A stretch of DNA of 64,000 nucleotides from Streptomyces mangrovisoli (GTDB lineage: Bacteria; Actinomycetota; Actinomycetes; Streptomycetales; Streptomycetaceae): positions 91,173 through 155,172 of the forward strand of contig NZ_LAVA02000010.1 in the NCBI RefSeq assembly GCF_000974985.2. The letters run 5' to 3'. Under the pieces are notes generated by a model, which saw only the letters and a program-made list of their open reading frames with translations, was not told where the DNA came from and made no database searches. How positions within the stretch are numbered: the stretch's first letter is position 1; every line of letters begins with the position of its first letter. Shown here piece after piece: positions 46,494 through 55,575 of the stretch. A program made the translations under genes and the position numbers.

Positions 46494-47972
46494 CTAGGAG
46501 TTGAGCCGGTTCGCGGTGTGCACCGCGCGCAGGACGGCGGCGGCCTTGTTGCGGCACTCGTTGTCCTCGGCGACCGGGTCGGAGTCGGCGACCACGCCCG
46601 CGCCGGCCTGCACGTAGGCCGTGCCGTCGCGCAGCAGGGCGGTGCGGATGGCGATGGCGGTGTCGGAGTCGCCCGCGAAGTCGAGGTAGCCGACGCAGCC
46701 GCCGTACAGGCCGCGGCGGGAGGGCTCCAGCTCGTCGATGATCTGCATCGCGCGGGGCTTCGGGGCGCCGGAGAGGGTGCCGGCCGGGAAGCAGGCGGTC
46801 AGCACGTCGAAGGCGGTGCGGCCGGCGGCGACCCGGCCGGTCACGGTCGAGACGATGTGCATCACGTGCGAGTAGCGCTCGACGGACATGAAGTCGACGA
46901 CCTCGACGGAGCCCGGCTCGCAGACCCGGCCCAGGTCGTTGCGGCCGAGGTCGACCAGCATGAGGTGCTCGGCGCGCTCCTTGGGGTCGGCGAGCAGCTC
47001 GTCGGCGAGGGCCTGGTCCTCCTGCGGGGTCGCCCCGCGGTGCCGGGTGCCCGCGATGGGGTGGACCATCGCCCGCCCGTCCTCGACCTTCACCAGCGCC
47101 TCGGGGCTGGAGCCGACGACGTCGAACCCGTCGAAGCGGAAGAGGTACATGTACGGCGACGGGTTGGTGGCCCGCAGCACCCGGTAGACGTCCAGCGCGC
47201 TCGCGGTGCACGGCGTCTCGAACCGCTGGGAGGGCACGACCTGGAACGCCTCGCCGGCCCGGATGCGCTCCTTCACGTCCTCGACGGCCGCCTGGTAGTC
47301 GGGGCCGCCCCACAGCGCGGTGTACGCGGGCAGCTCGGACGGCGGCAGGTGGGCGGGCGGCTGGGCGACCGGCCGGGTGAGGTCGGCCTCCATCGCGTCG
47401 AGCCGGGCCACGGCGTCGGCGTGGGCCTCGTCGACGCCGGTCTCCAGGTCGTTGTGGTTGATCGCGTTGGCGATCAGCAGGACGGAGCCCTCCCAGTGGT
47501 CCATCACGGCGAGGTCGCTGGTGAGGAGCATGGTCAGCTCGGGCAGCCGCAGGTCGTCGCGCTCGCCCGGGCCGATCTTCTCCAGGCGGCGCACGATGTC
47601 GTAGCCGAGGTAGCCGACCATGCCGCCGGTGAACGGCGGCAGGCCCTCCTGGTGCGGGGTGTGCAGGGCCTCGATGGTGGCCCGCAGGGCGGCCAGCGGA
47701 TCGCCCTCCACGGGGACGCCGACCGGCGGGGTGCCCAGCCAGTGGGCGGCGCCGTCGCGCTCGGTGAGGGTCGCGGCGGAGCGGACCCCGACGAACGAGT
47801 AGCGGGACCAGGAGCGTCCGTTCTCCGCGGACTCCAGCAGGAAGGTGCCGGGGCGCTCGGCGGCGAGCTTGCGGTAGAGGGCGACCGGGGTGTCGCCGTC
47901 GGCGAGGAGCTTGCGGGTGACCGGGATGACCCGCCGGTCGGTGGCCAGCTTGCGGAACGTCTCGAGGTCCAT
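46494..47972 (-). CDS. trpE: Anthranilate synthase component I
   Basis: 492 aa. Makes anthranilate from chorismate with ammonia from TrpG. The N-terminal LLESA motif ([17 protein letters not shown]) predicts feedback inhibition by tryptophan. C-terminal catalytic motifs: [29 protein letters not shown], and [18 protein letters not shown] 47972 is 11 nt downstream of the hisI stop, leaving no room for a leader peptide, so it is probably expressed with hisI. Confidence 0.97.
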   Translation of the reverse strand: MDLETFRKLATDRRVIPVTRKLLADGDTPVALYRKLAAERPGTFLLESAENGRSWSRYSFVGVRSAATLTERDGAAHWLGTPPVGVPVEGDPLAALRATIEALHTPHQEGLPPFTGGMVGYLGYDIVRRLEKIGPGERDDLRLPELTMLLTSDLAVMDHWEGSVLLIANAINHNDLETGVDEAHADAVARLDAMEADLTRPVAQPPAHLPPSELPAYTALWGGPDYQAAVEDVKERIRAGEAFQVVPSQRFETPCTASALDVYRVLRATNPSPYMYLFRFDGFDVVGSSPEALVKVEDGRAMVHPIAGTRHRGATPQEDQALADELLADPKERAEHLMLVDLGRNDLGRVCEPGSVEVVDFMSVERYSHVMHIVSTVTGRVAAGRTAFDVLTACFPAGTLSGAPKPRAMQIIDELEPSRRGLYGGCVGYLDFAGDSDTAIAIRTALLRDGTAYVQAGAGVVADSDPVAEDNECRNKAAAVLRAVHTANRLNS

Positions 47973-47983
47973 GGCCGCTGACC

Positions 47984-48379
47984 CTACTGATCCTGGTGCG
48001 GCGCGCCCGAATCGGCGCCGTCCTTCAGCAGCACGTCCTCGTCGAAGCAGGTGCGGGCGCCGGTGTGGCACGCGGCGCCGACCTGGTCGACCTTGACGAG
48101 CACGGTGTCCGCGTCGCAGTCGAGGGCGACGGACTTCACCCACTGGAAGTGGCCGGATGTGTCGCCCTTGACCCAGTACTCCCGGCGGCTGCGCGACCAG
48201 TAGGTGCAGCGGCCGGTCGTCAGCGTGCGGTGCAGCGCCTCGTCGTCCATCCAGCCCAGCATCAGCACCTCACCGGTGTCGTACTGCTGGGCGATCGCGG
48301 GGACGAGTCCGTCGGGGCTGCGCTTGAGGCGCGCGGCGATCTCGGGGGCGAGGGCGCTGGGCGGGGGCGTACGGGTCAT
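47984..48379 (-). CDS. hisI: Phosphoribosyl-AMP cyclohydrolase
   Basis: 131 aa single-domain HisI, third step of histidine synthesis, zinc- and magnesium-dependent. Metal and active-site features: [20 protein letters not shown] with two of the three conserved cysteines, ARTCF with the third, and [17 protein letters not shown]. HisE (pyrophosphohydrolase) is not fused or adjacent. Starts at ATG 48379, divergent from the TIGR03085 gene. Confidence 0.96.
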   Translation of the reverse strand: MTRTPPPSALAPEIAARLKRSPDGLVPAIAQQYDTGEVLMLGWMDDEALHRTLTTGRCTYWSRSRREYWVKGDTSGHFQWVKSVALDCDADTVLVKVDQVGAACHTGARTCFDEDVLLKDGADSGAPHQDQ

Positions 48380-48449
48380 GGCGCCATTGTGCCGCGCGCG
48401 GGCGGCACGCCCGGGCCACGTCCACTGTCCGGACCCGGCGCGACGGTCG

Positions 48450-48455
48450 TAGGCT
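48450..48455 (+). promoter_or_regulatory. TAGGCT -10 box before TIGR03085 gene, leaderless type
   Basis: TAGGCT ends 6 nt before the ATG at 48462; no Shine-Dalgarno is visible. Confidence 0.45.
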
Positions 48456-48461
48456 TCACGC

Positions 48462-49097
48462 ATGTCGACCTTCGCCCAGCGTGAACGGCTTCTGCTCGCC
48501 GACATCTTGGAGACCGCGGGCCCCGACGCCCCGACCCTCTGCGACGGCTGGCAGACCCGCCAGCTCGCGGCGCACGTGGTGGTGCGCGAACGGCGGCCCG
48601 ACGCGGCCGGCGGCATCCTGATCAAGCAGCTGGCGTCCCGGCTCGACCGGGTCCTGGCGGAGTTCGCCGCGAAGCCGTACGAGGAGCTCGTGCAGCTGAT
48701 CCGGACGGGGCCGCCGCGCTTCTCGCCGTTCAACCTCAAGCAGGTGGACGAGATGTCCAACACGGTGGAGTTCTACGTCCACACCGAGGACGTCCGCCGC
48801 GCGCAGCCGGAGTGGACGCCGCGCGAGCTCGACCCGGTGTTCCAGGACGCCCTGTGGTCGCGGCTGGAGCGCACCGCGAAGCTGATGGGCCGGGGCGCGC
48901 CGACGGGCATGGTGCTGCGCCGTCCCGACGGCCAGACGGCGGTGGCCCATCGCGGGGCCCCGGTCGTCACCGTGACGGGCGAGCCGTCCGAGCTGCTGGT
49001 CTTCGTCCACGGCCGGCAGAGCGCCGCGAAGGTGCATCTGGACGGCGACGAGACCGCCATCGCGAAGCTGCACGAGGCGAAGCAGCTGGGGATCTGA
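48462..49097 (+). CDS. TIGR03085 family protein (DinB-like, mycothiol-associated fold)
   Basis: 211 aa. Starts with [41 protein letters not shown], the pattern of actinobacterial maleylpyruvate isomerase-like/DinB_2 proteins, with helical-bundle His positions for a metal ([17 protein letters not shown]). The C-terminal [18 protein letters not shown] segment is SCP2-like. Enzymatic role unknown. It separates hisI from the remaining his genes and is on the opposite strand. Confidence 0.82.
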   Translation: MSTFAQRERLLLADILETAGPDAPTLCDGWQTRQLAAHVVVRERRPDAAGGILIKQLASRLDRVLAEFAAKPYEELVQLIRTGPPRFSPFNLKQVDEMSNTVEFYVHTEDVRRAQPEWTPRELDPVFQDALWSRLERTAKLMGRGAPTGMVLRRPDGQTAVAHRGAPVVTVTGEPSELLVFVHGRQSAAKVHLDGDETAIAKLHEAKQLGI

Positions 49098-49130
49098 GGG
49101 CGGTGTCCGCGGGCCCCGGCCGGGCCGTTC

Positions 49131-50462
49131 TCAGGTGGGCAGCTCCGCCTGCCGGAGTCCCGGTACGGCGAGCGCCACGACACCGCCGAGGCCGCACACC
49201 GCCGCGCTGACCGCGAAGACCGGCCCGGTGCCCCACGCGCCGATCGCGGCGGCGCACAGCGGCATGCTCAGCGGGGTCAGGCCGAGGCTGACCAGGCTGG
49301 AGACGGCGGTGACCCGGCCGAGGTAGGCGGGCTCGGTCAGGGTCTGGAGCAGCGCCCCGCAGAGCACGCCGCTGAGTCCGGCGAGCAGGCCGACGAGGAC
49401 CGCGACACCGACGGCGGCGGTCAGCGCGGGCACCCGGGCGAGGGCGGCGATGGCCATACAGCCGGCGACGATGGCGCAGCCGGCCACCCGTCCGGCGTGC
49501 GGCAGCCGGCCGCGGACGGTGAGCAGCAGCGCGGCGAGGCCGGCGCCCGTCCCGAACCCGGCGAGCACCCAGCCCATGCCGGCCGCGCCCCAGCCCCGTT
49601 CGTCGGCCAGCAGGGTCAGCCCGACGTTGAGCGGGCCGACGAAGCCGAGGTCGCCGAGGGCGATGACGAGCATGAGCGGGGCGAGCACGCGATGGGCGCG
49701 GATGTGGCGCAGCCCGTCCTTGAGGTCCTGCCAGGCGCTGCGCCCGCCCGCTGCGCCGGAGGCGGTGTCCTCGTCGGGCAGGTCACGCACGCACGCGGGG
49801 GCCGGGTCCTCGGCAGGCAGGTCGCGCATCCGCACGGGGGCCGGGTCCGCGGGCAGGTCGCGCATCCGTACGGACACCAGCAGTGGCACCGACACCGCGA
49901 TCAGCAGGCCGGCCGCGGCGAAGGCGGACGCGGCGCCGCCCAGGGCGACGGCCAGGCCGCCCAGCGGCGCGCCGATCACGTTGGCGGCGCGGATCGCGAG
50001 GCCGCGCATCCCCTGGACGCGGGCCAGCTGCGTCTTGCCGGTGATCCGCGGGGGCAGGGCGCCGACGGCGGGCAGGAAGACGGCGTCGACGGTGCCGAAG
50101 ACGAGGGCGAGCAGGGCCAGCGGCCACAGGCCGGGCCGGGTGGTGAAGAGCAGCGCGGCGACGGCGAGGACGGCGGCGCAGCGCACGGTGTCGCTGCCGA
50201 TGACGACCCGGCGTGGCCCGAAGCGGTCGGCGACCACTCCCCCGCCGAGCAGCAGCACGGCCCGCGGCACGGCGCTGACGGACAGGACGAGACCGGCCTG
50301 GGAGGGCGTGCCCGCCTGGACGGCCGCCCAGGAGAGGGCGATGTAGTAGACGTTGTCGCCGATCATCGAGGAGGTGTAGGCGGCGAGCCAGCGCAGGACG
50401 TTGCCGTCGCGGTGGGCGGGGCGGTCGGCCGTGGCGGCGGAGGGTATGAGCGTGGCGGTCAC
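49131..50462 (-). CDS. MFS transporter, drug-efflux type
   Basis: 443 aa with about twelve hydrophobic segments. The loop-2/3 motif is VVADRFGPRRVVIGSD, typical of major facilitator efflux pumps of the MFS_3/enterobactin exporter branch. The central cytosolic loop (about residues 195-240) holds three tandem VRMRDLPA-DPAP repeats, not normal for the family. GTG 50462 overlaps the ArsR stop (GTGA), so regulator and pump are coupled. Substrate unknown. Confidence 0.87.
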   Translation of the reverse strand: MTATLIPSAATADRPAHRDGNVLRWLAAYTSSMIGDNVYYIALSWAAVQAGTPSQAGLVLSVSAVPRAVLLLGGGVVADRFGPRRVVIGSDTVRCAAVLAVAALLFTTRPGLWPLALLALVFGTVDAVFLPAVGALPPRITGKTQLARVQGMRGLAIRAANVIGAPLGGLAVALGGAASAFAAAGLLIAVSVPLLVSVRMRDLPADPAPVRMRDLPAEDPAPACVRDLPDEDTASGAAGGRSAWQDLKDGLRHIRAHRVLAPLMLVIALGDLGFVGPLNVGLTLLADERGWGAAGMGWVLAGFGTGAGLAALLLTVRGRLPHAGRVAGCAIVAGCMAIAALARVPALTAAVGVAVLVGLLAGLSGVLCGALLQTLTEPAYLGRVTAVSSLVSLGLTPLSMPLCAAAIGAWGTGPVFAVSAAVCGLGGVVALAVPGLRQAELPT

Positions 50463-51073
50463 GGCTGTCGGTCCTCTCGGGTGCGGAACGGGAATCCGTA
50501 CAGGTGGATCGCGACGTTCTCGCGGCCCCGGGTGTCGCCCGCGGCCTCGGCGGACCGGCCCAGGGCCTGGTACTTCCTGATCAGTGCGTCCAGCTCGCGC
50601 TGGAGGTCGGCGAGTTCGGGCGCGGTCAGGCGCGGCAGGTACTCGGCGTCGAAGCCGGCCGAGCGCCAGTCGTCGCTCCAGGTCGCGGACTCGTCGAGGT
50701 GACGGCGGTAGAGCGCGGCCCGCTGCTCCAGCAGGATGCGGGTGAGCGCGCCCTGGGCGGCGACCAGTTCGGGGGCGCCCTTGAGGTCCTCGTAGCGCAC
50801 GGTGAGGCCCTCGGCGGCGGGCCGCCACCAGCGCTCGCGGCCGTCGCCGCTCTGCGGTGCGGCCTCCTCGATCAGGCCGTGCTCGGCGAGCTTGCGCAGG
50901 TGGTAGCTGACCAGCGACACCGCCTCGCCGACCTGTCCGGCGAGCTGGGAGGCGGTCGCCGTGCGGGCCACGTGCAGGGCCCGGTACAGCGTGAGGCGCA
51001 GTGGGTGCGCGAACGCCTTCAGCGTTCCGAGGTCGGTGATGCGCATCTCGTCCGGGGGCACGGGTGGGGTCAC
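50459..51073 (-). CDS. ArsR-family winged-helix regulator
   Basis: 204 aa. Winged helix at residues ~12-90: LKAFAHPLRLTLYRALHV, ATASQLAGQVGEAVSLVSYHLRKLAEHGLIEEA. The longer C-terminal helical part lacks the cysteines of metal sensors, so it probably senses an organic ligand or redox change. GTG 51073 has AGGG 7 nt upstream; ATG 51046 is a possible later start. It most likely represses itself and the MFS gene from the repeat array directly upstream. Confidence 0.87.
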   Translation of the reverse strand: MTPPVPPDEMRITDLGTLKAFAHPLRLTLYRALHVARTATASQLAGQVGEAVSLVSYHLRKLAEHGLIEEAAPQSGDGRERWWRPAAEGLTVRYEDLKGAPELVAAQGALTRILLEQRAALYRRHLDESATWSDDWRSAGFDAEYLPRLTAPELADLQRELDALIRKYQALGRSAEAAGDTRGRENVAIHLYGFPFRTREDRQP

Positions 51074-51086
51074 ACGCCGACCCTAG

Positions 51087-51150
51087 ATGCGCAAGAAAAA
51101 TTGCGCAATATTCGTTGCGCAAGATTCGTTGCGCGATGGTCGTTGCGCCC
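51087..51150. promoter_or_regulatory. Five 14-bp-spaced TTGCGCAA boxes upstream of arsR
   Basis: Boxes start at 51087 (ATGCGCAA), 51101 and 51115 (TTGCGCAA), 51129 (TTGCGCGA) and 51143 (TTGCGCCC): exactly 14 bp apart. TTGCGCAA is a perfect palindrome. The repeat unit is TTGCGCAAnATTCG, similar in the middle copies. The array begins 14 bp before the arsR start codon and ends near the hisF stop. Confidence 0.72.
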
Positions 51151-51165
51151 CTGAAAGGGCGCCCG

Positions 51166-51921
51166 TCACCTGACCGGGTGGCCGGCCCCCCGCAGCGTCT
51201 GCTTGACCTCGCCGATGCGCAGGTCGCCGAAGTGGAAGACCGACGCGGCGAGGACCGCGTCCGCGCCCGCCGCCACCGCCGGGGGGAAGTGCGCCAGGCT
51301 GCCCGCGCCGCCGGAGGCGATGACGGGGACCGTGACGTGCTTGCGGACGGCCGCGATCATCTCCAGGTCGTAGCCGTCCTTGGTGCCGTCCGCGTCCATC
51401 GAGTTGAGCAGGATCTCGCCCGCGCCCAGTTCGGCGGCCCGGTGCGCCCACTCGACGGCGTCGATGCCGGTGCCGCGGCGGCCGCCGTGGGTGGTCACCT
51501 CGAAGCTCCCGGCCGGCGTGCGCCGCGCGTCCACGGACAGCACCAGCACCTGCCGGCCGAAGCGCTCGGCGATCTCCTGGATCAGCTCGGGGCGGGCGAT
51601 CGCCGCCGTGTTCACGCCGACCTTGTCCGCGCCGGCCCGCAGCAGCTTGTCCACGTCCTCGGCGGTACGGACGCCGCCGCCGACGGTCAGCGGGATGAAG
51701 ACCTGCTCGGCGGTGCGGCGCACCACGTCGTAGGTCGTCTCGCGGTCGCCGGAGGACGCCGTGATGTCGAGGAACGTCAACTCGTCGGCGCCCTCGGCGT
51801 CGTAGACCTTGGCCATCTCGACGGGGTCGCCCGCGTCGCGCAGGTTCTGGAAGTTGACGCCCTTGACGACCCGCCCGTTGTCCACGTCCAGGCAGGGGAT
51901 GACTCGTACGGCCAGGGTCAT
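51166..51921 (-). CDS. hisF: Imidazole glycerol phosphate synthase cyclase subunit
   Basis: 251 aa TIM barrel. Uses ammonia from HisH to make IGP and AICAR. Catalytic Asp12 in [15 protein letters not shown] and the second Asp in [13 protein letters not shown]; phosphate sites [11 protein letters not shown] and [14 protein letters not shown] 51921 overlaps the ridA stop (ATGA). A GCGCCC/GGGCGC hairpin at 51146-51163 follows its stop. Confidence 0.97.
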   Translation of the reverse strand: MTLAVRVIPCLDVDNGRVVKGVNFQNLRDAGDPVEMAKVYDAEGADELTFLDITASSGDRETTYDVVRRTAEQVFIPLTVGGGVRTAEDVDKLLRAGADKVGVNTAAIARPELIQEIAERFGRQVLVLSVDARRTPAGSFEVTTHGGRRGTGIDAVEWAHRAAELGAGEILLNSMDADGTKDGYDLEMIAAVRKHVTVPVIASGGAGSLAHFPPAVAAGADAVLAASVFHFGDLRIGEVKQTLRGAGHPVR

Positions 51922-52313
51922 GCGGGCACTCCTCGGAACGCCTCCACCTCGATCTCGACGACCAGGCTGGGGTCGACGAAACCGGAGACGATGATCATGG
52001 TTGCGGCGGGCCGGACGGTGTCGAACAGCTCCTTGTGGGCGCGCCCGACCTCCTCCACGTCCCGTGCGTGGGTGATGTACATGCGGGTCCGCACGACGTC
52101 GTCGCGGCCGAGGCCCAGTTGTCCGAGCGCGCCCAGCGCGACGTTGAAGGAGTTCACCGCCTGCTCGTACGGGCCGCCCCCGACGATCTCTCCGTCCACG
52201 ACGGAGGTGCAGCCCGAGACCAGCACCAGCCCGCTGGGCAGTTCCACCGCGCGGGAGTAGCCGAACTGCTCCTCCCAGGGCGCGCCCGTACTCACACGTC
52301 GTACGCCGCTCAC
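51918..52313 (-). CDS. RidA family (YjgF/YER057c) protein
   Basis: 131 aa, single domain. Typical RidA features: [55 protein letters not shown] with the conserved Arg, and a C-terminal EIEVEAF. These proteins hydrolyse reactive enamines/imines or bind small ligands. It lies inside the his operon between priA and hisF with GTGA/ATGA overlaps, implying a link to histidine synthesis or to protecting it from imines. Confidence 0.85.
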   Translation of the reverse strand: MSGVRRVSTGAPWEEQFGYSRAVELPSGLVLVSGCTSVVDGEIVGGGPYEQAVNSFNVALGALGQLGLGRDDVVRTRMYITHARDVEEVGRAHKELFDTVRPAATMIIVSGFVDPSLVVEIEVEAFRGVPA

Positions 52314-53035
52314 CGGGCCACAGCCTCCAGTGCCTCTTCCAGGGTGAACGCCTTGGCGTACAGGGCCTTCCCGACGATCGAGCCCTCGACACCGAGCGGG
52401 ACCAGCTCGGCGATGGCGCGCAGGTCGTCGAGCGAGGAGACGCCGCCGGAGGCCACGACCGGGCGGTCGGTGGCCGCGCAGACGCCGCGCAGCAGCTCCA
52501 GGTTGGGGCCCTGGAGGGTGCCGTCCTTGGCGATGTCGGTGACGACGTAGCGGGCGCAGCCCTCCTTGTTCAGGCGGTCCAGCGTCTCGTAGAGGTCGCC
52601 GCCGTCCCGGGTCCAGCCGCGGCCGCGCAGGGTGGTGCCGCGGACGTCGAGACCGACGGCGATCTTGTCACCGTGCTCGGCGATGACCTTGGCGACCCAC
52701 TCGGGGGTCTCCAGGGCGGCGGTGCCGAGGTTGACGCGGGTGCAGCCGGTGGCGAGGGCGGCGGCGAGGGTCTCGTCGTCGCGGATGCCGCCGGACAGCT
52801 CGACCTTGATGTCCATCGCGCCGGCGACCTCGGCGATCAGGTCGCGGTTGTCGCCGGTGCCGAACGCGGCGTCGAGGTCGACCAGGTGCAGCCACTCGGC
52901 GCCGGAGCGCTGCCAGGCGAGCGCGGCCTCCAGCGGGGAGCCGTAGGAGGTCTCGGTGCCGGACTCGCCGTGCACGAGGCGTACGGCCTGGCCGTCTCGG
53001 ACGTCGACGGCGGGGAGCAGTTCGAGCTTGGCCAT
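52310..53035 (-). CDS. priA: Bifunctional HisA/TrpF isomerase PriA
   Basis: 241 aa TIM barrel. Isomerises ProFAR in histidine synthesis and, in actinobacteria, also phosphoribosyl anthranilate in tryptophan synthesis. Catalytic Asp11 in [19 protein letters not shown]; second acid in [22 protein letters not shown] and [10 protein letters not shown] form the phosphate site. [15 protein letters not shown] is PriA-like. No separate trpF is in this window although other trp genes are, which supports dual use. Confidence 0.95.
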   Translation of the reverse strand: MAKLELLPAVDVRDGQAVRLVHGESGTETSYGSPLEAALAWQRSGAEWLHLVDLDAAFGTGDNRDLIAEVAGAMDIKVELSGGIRDDETLAAALATGCTRVNLGTAALETPEWVAKVIAEHGDKIAVGLDVRGTTLRGRGWTRDGGDLYETLDRLNKEGCARYVVTDIAKDGTLQGPNLELLRGVCAATDRPVVASGGVSSLDDLRAIAELVPLGVEGSIVGKALYAKAFTLEEALEAVAR

Positions 53036-53038
53036 GGT

Positions 53039-53686
53039 CTACAGGGTTCCGATCCAGTTGGTCAGGAGCTGGGCACCGGCGTCGCCGGACTTCTCGGGGT
53101 GGAACTGGGTGGCGCACAGGGCGCCGTTCTCCACCGCGGCGACGAAGGGCTTGCCGTGCGTCGCCCAGGTCACCTTGGGGGCCGCGATCACGGGGTTCAG
53201 CGTCTGAAGGGCCCACTCGTGGACGGCGTAGGAGTGCACGAAGTAGAACCGCGCGTCGGCGTCGAGGCCGGCGAACAGCTCCGAGTCGGCGGGGGCGTCC
53301 ACGGTGTTCCAGCCCATGTGGGGCACGATCTCGGCCTGGAGCGGCTCGACCGAGCCGGGCCACTCGTCGAGGCCCTCGCTCTCCACGCCGTGCTCGATGC
53401 CGCGGGCGAAGAGGATCTGCATGCCGACGCAGATGCCCATCACGGGGCGGCCGCCGGAGAGCCGACGGTCGATGATCCAGTCGCCGCGGGCCTCGCGCAG
53501 CCCGGTCATGCAGGCGGCGAACGCGCCCACGCCGGGCACGAGCAGCCCGTCGGCGTTCATCGCGGTGTCGAAGTCGCGGGTGATCTCGACCTCGGCTCCC
53601 GTGCGCGCGAGGGCGCGCTCGGCGGAACGGACGTTCCCGAAGCCGTAGTCGAAGACGACCACGCGCTTGCGCGCGGTCAACTCCAC
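53039..53686 (-). CDS. hisH: Imidazole glycerol phosphate synthase glutaminase subunit
   Basis: 215 aa class I glutamine amidotransferase. Nucleophile Cys in [11 protein letters not shown] and His-Glu pair in [17 protein letters not shown] oxyanion strand. Partner of HisF. GTG 53686 overlaps the 3' end of the 54-aa membrane protein by 10 bp. Only 3 nt separate its stop from priA. Confidence 0.96.
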   Translation of the reverse strand: MELTARKRVVVFDYGFGNVRSAERALARTGAEVEITRDFDTAMNADGLLVPGVGAFAACMTGLREARGDWIIDRRLSGGRPVMGICVGMQILFARGIEHGVESEGLDEWPGSVEPLQAEIVPHMGWNTVDAPADSELFAGLDADARFYFVHSYAVHEWALQTLNPVIAAPKVTWATHGKPFVAAVENGALCATQFHPEKSGDAGAQLLTNWIGTL

Positions 53687-53841
53687 ACCTGCAGCCGCAT
53701 CACGCCGGCCACGAGGCAGAACGCGGCGCTGAGCGAGAGCAGCACGATGAGGCCGCGGGGCATCTTCTGCTTGACGAAGGAGATGATGCCGCCGAGGAGG
53801 AAGAGCCCGACGACGATGAGGACGGTGGACAGTCCGTTCAT
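53677..53841 (-). CDS. 54-aa two-helix membrane protein in the his operon
   Basis: Starts [18 protein letters not shown], ends [13 protein letters not shown]. Two hydrophobic helices (about 5-20 and 32-47) joined by a basic loop [10 protein letters not shown]. It lies between hisB (4-nt gap) and hisH (10-bp overlap), so coupling strongly argues that it is translated. Codon third positions are G/C throughout. No homologue identified; function unknown. Confidence 0.8.
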   Translation of the reverse strand: MNGLSTVLIVVGLFLLGGIISFVKQKMPRGLIVLLSLSAAFCLVAGVMRLQVWS

Positions 53842-53845
53842 GGGG

Positions 53846-54439
53846 TTACAGCGCGCCCTTCGTGGAGGGGAGGATGCCGGCGGCGCGCGGGTCCCGCTCG
53901 CTGGCGTAACGGAGCGCTCGGGCCAGCGCCTTGAACTGGCACTCCACGATGTGGTGCGCGTTGCGGCCGTAGGGCACGTGGACGTGCAGCGCGATCTGGG
54001 CCTGGGCGACGAACGACTCCAGGATGTGCCGGGTCATGGTGGTGTCGTACTCGCCGATCATCGGCGCCATGTTCTCGGGCTCGGTGTGCACGAGGTAGGG
54101 GCGGCCGGAGAGGTCGACGGTCACCTGGGCGAGCGACTCGTCCAGCGGGACGGTGCAGTTGCCGAAGCGGTAGATGCCGACCTTGTCGCCGAGCGCCTGC
54201 TTGAAGGCGGCGCCGAGGGCGAGGGCGGTGTCCTCGATGGTGTGGTGCGAGTCGATGTGGAGATCGCCCTCGGTCTTCACGGTCAGGTCGAACAGACCGT
54301 GCCGGCCGAGCTGGTCGAGCATGTGGTCGTAGAAACCGACCCCGGTCGACACGTCGACCTTGCCGCTGCCGTCGAGATCGATCTCGACGAGCACCGACGT
54401 CTCCTTGGTCACCCGCTCCACGCGTCCCACGCGGTTCAT
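53846..54439 (-). CDS. hisB: Imidazoleglycerol-phosphate dehydratase
   Basis: 197 aa, monofunctional HisB without the phosphatase domain, as in actinobacteria. Manganese-binding motifs [16 protein letters not shown] and [12 protein letters not shown], each with HHxx[19 protein letters not shown] is the N-terminal repeat. ATG 54439 overlaps the hisC stop (ATGA); a longer frame to 54484 lies inside hisC. Confidence 0.97.
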   Translation of the reverse strand: MNRVGRVERVTKETSVLVEIDLDGSGKVDVSTGVGFYDHMLDQLGRHGLFDLTVKTEGDLHIDSHHTIEDTALALGAAFKQALGDKVGIYRFGNCTVPLDESLAQVTVDLSGRPYLVHTEPENMAPMIGEYDTTMTRHILESFVAQAQIALHVHVPYGRNAHHIVECQFKALARALRYASERDPRAAGILPSTKGAL

Positions 54440-55575
54440 GCGCTCTGCTCCTTCGGGGGTGTGGGGCCGTCCCCCACGAAACACTTCACGTCACGTACCG
54501 CGTCGAGGAACGCGTCGTTCTCCTCGGGGGTGCCGGCGCTGACGCGCAGCCACCCCGGGATGCCGTTGTCCCGGACCAGGACGCCCCGGTCGAGGATCCG
54601 CTGCCAGGCCTTGTGGGCGTCGTCGAAGCGGCCGAACTGCACGAAGTTCGCGTCGGACTCGACGACCTCGAAGCCGCCCGCGCGCAGTTCGCTCACCAGG
54701 CGGTCCCGCTCGGCCTTCAGCTGCTCGACATAGCCGAGCAGCGTGCCGGTGTGCTCCAGGGCGGCCAGGGCGGTCGCCTGGGTCACGGCCGACAGGTGGT
54801 ACGGCAGCCGCACCAGCTGTACGGCGTCCACCACGGCCGGGTGCGCGGCGAGGTAGCCGAGCCGGAGGCCGGCGGCGCCGAACGCCTTGGACATGGTGCG
54901 GGAGATCACCAGGTTCGGGCGGCCGTCGAGCAGCGGCAGCAGCGAGTCGCCGTGGCTGAACTCGATGTAGGCCTCGTCCACGATCACCATCGAGGGGCCC
55001 GCCGCCTGCGCCGCCTCGTACAGCGCGAGCACCGTCTCGGGCGGGACCGCGTTGCCCGTGGGGTTGTTGGGGGTCGTCACGAAGACGACGTCGGGCCGGT
55101 TCTCGGCGATCGCGCGCTCGGCGGCCGCGAGGTCGATCGTGAAGTCCTCGTGCCGCGGCCCCGAGATCCACCCGGTGCCGGTGCCGCGCGCGATGAGCGC
55201 GTGCATCGAGTACGACGGCTCGAAGCCGATCGCGGTGCGGCCGGGACCGCCGAAGGTCTGGAGCAGCTGCTGGAGGACCTCGTTGGAGCCGTTGGCCGCC
55301 CACACGTTGGCGACGCCGACCTCGTACCCGGAGGTGTCCGTCAGGTACTCGGCGAGCCGGGTGCGCAGCTCGACCGCGTCGCGGTCCGGGTAGCGGTTGA
55401 GGTTCCGGGCCGCCTCGCGGACCCGCTCGGCGATCCGCTCGACGAGCGGTTCCGGCAGCGGGTAGGGGTTCTCGTTGGTGTTCAGCCGGACGGGCACGTC
55501 CAACTGGGGGGCACCGTATGGGGACTTGCCGCGCAGTTCGTCCCGGACGGGCAGGTCGTCGATTCCGAAGTTCAC
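54436..55575 (-). CDS. hisC: Histidinol-phosphate aminotransferase
   Basis: 379 aa fold-type I PLP aminotransferase. PLP lysine in [37 protein letters not shown], and the C-terminal phosphate/substrate Arg in [13 protein letters not shown]-terminal [18 protein letters not shown] is typical of HisC. GTG 55575 overlaps the hisD stop (GTGA). Confidence 0.96.
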   Translation of the reverse strand: MNFGIDDLPVRDELRGKSPYGAPQLDVPVRLNTNENPYPLPEPLVERIAERVREAARNLNRYPDRDAVELRTRLAEYLTDTSGYEVGVANVWAANGSNEVLQQLLQTFGGPGRTAIGFEPSYSMHALIARGTGTGWISGPRHEDFTIDLAAAERAIAENRPDVVFVTTPNNPTGNAVPPETVLALYEAAQAAGPSMVIVDEAYIEFSHGDSLLPLLDGRPNLVISRTMSKAFGAAGLRLGYLAAHPAVVDAVQLVRLPYHLSAVTQATALAALEHTGTLLGYVEQLKAERDRLVSELRAGGFEVVESDANFVQFGRFDDAHKAWQRILDRGVLVRDNGIPGWLRVSAGTPEENDAFLDAVRDVKCFVGDGPTPPKEQSA

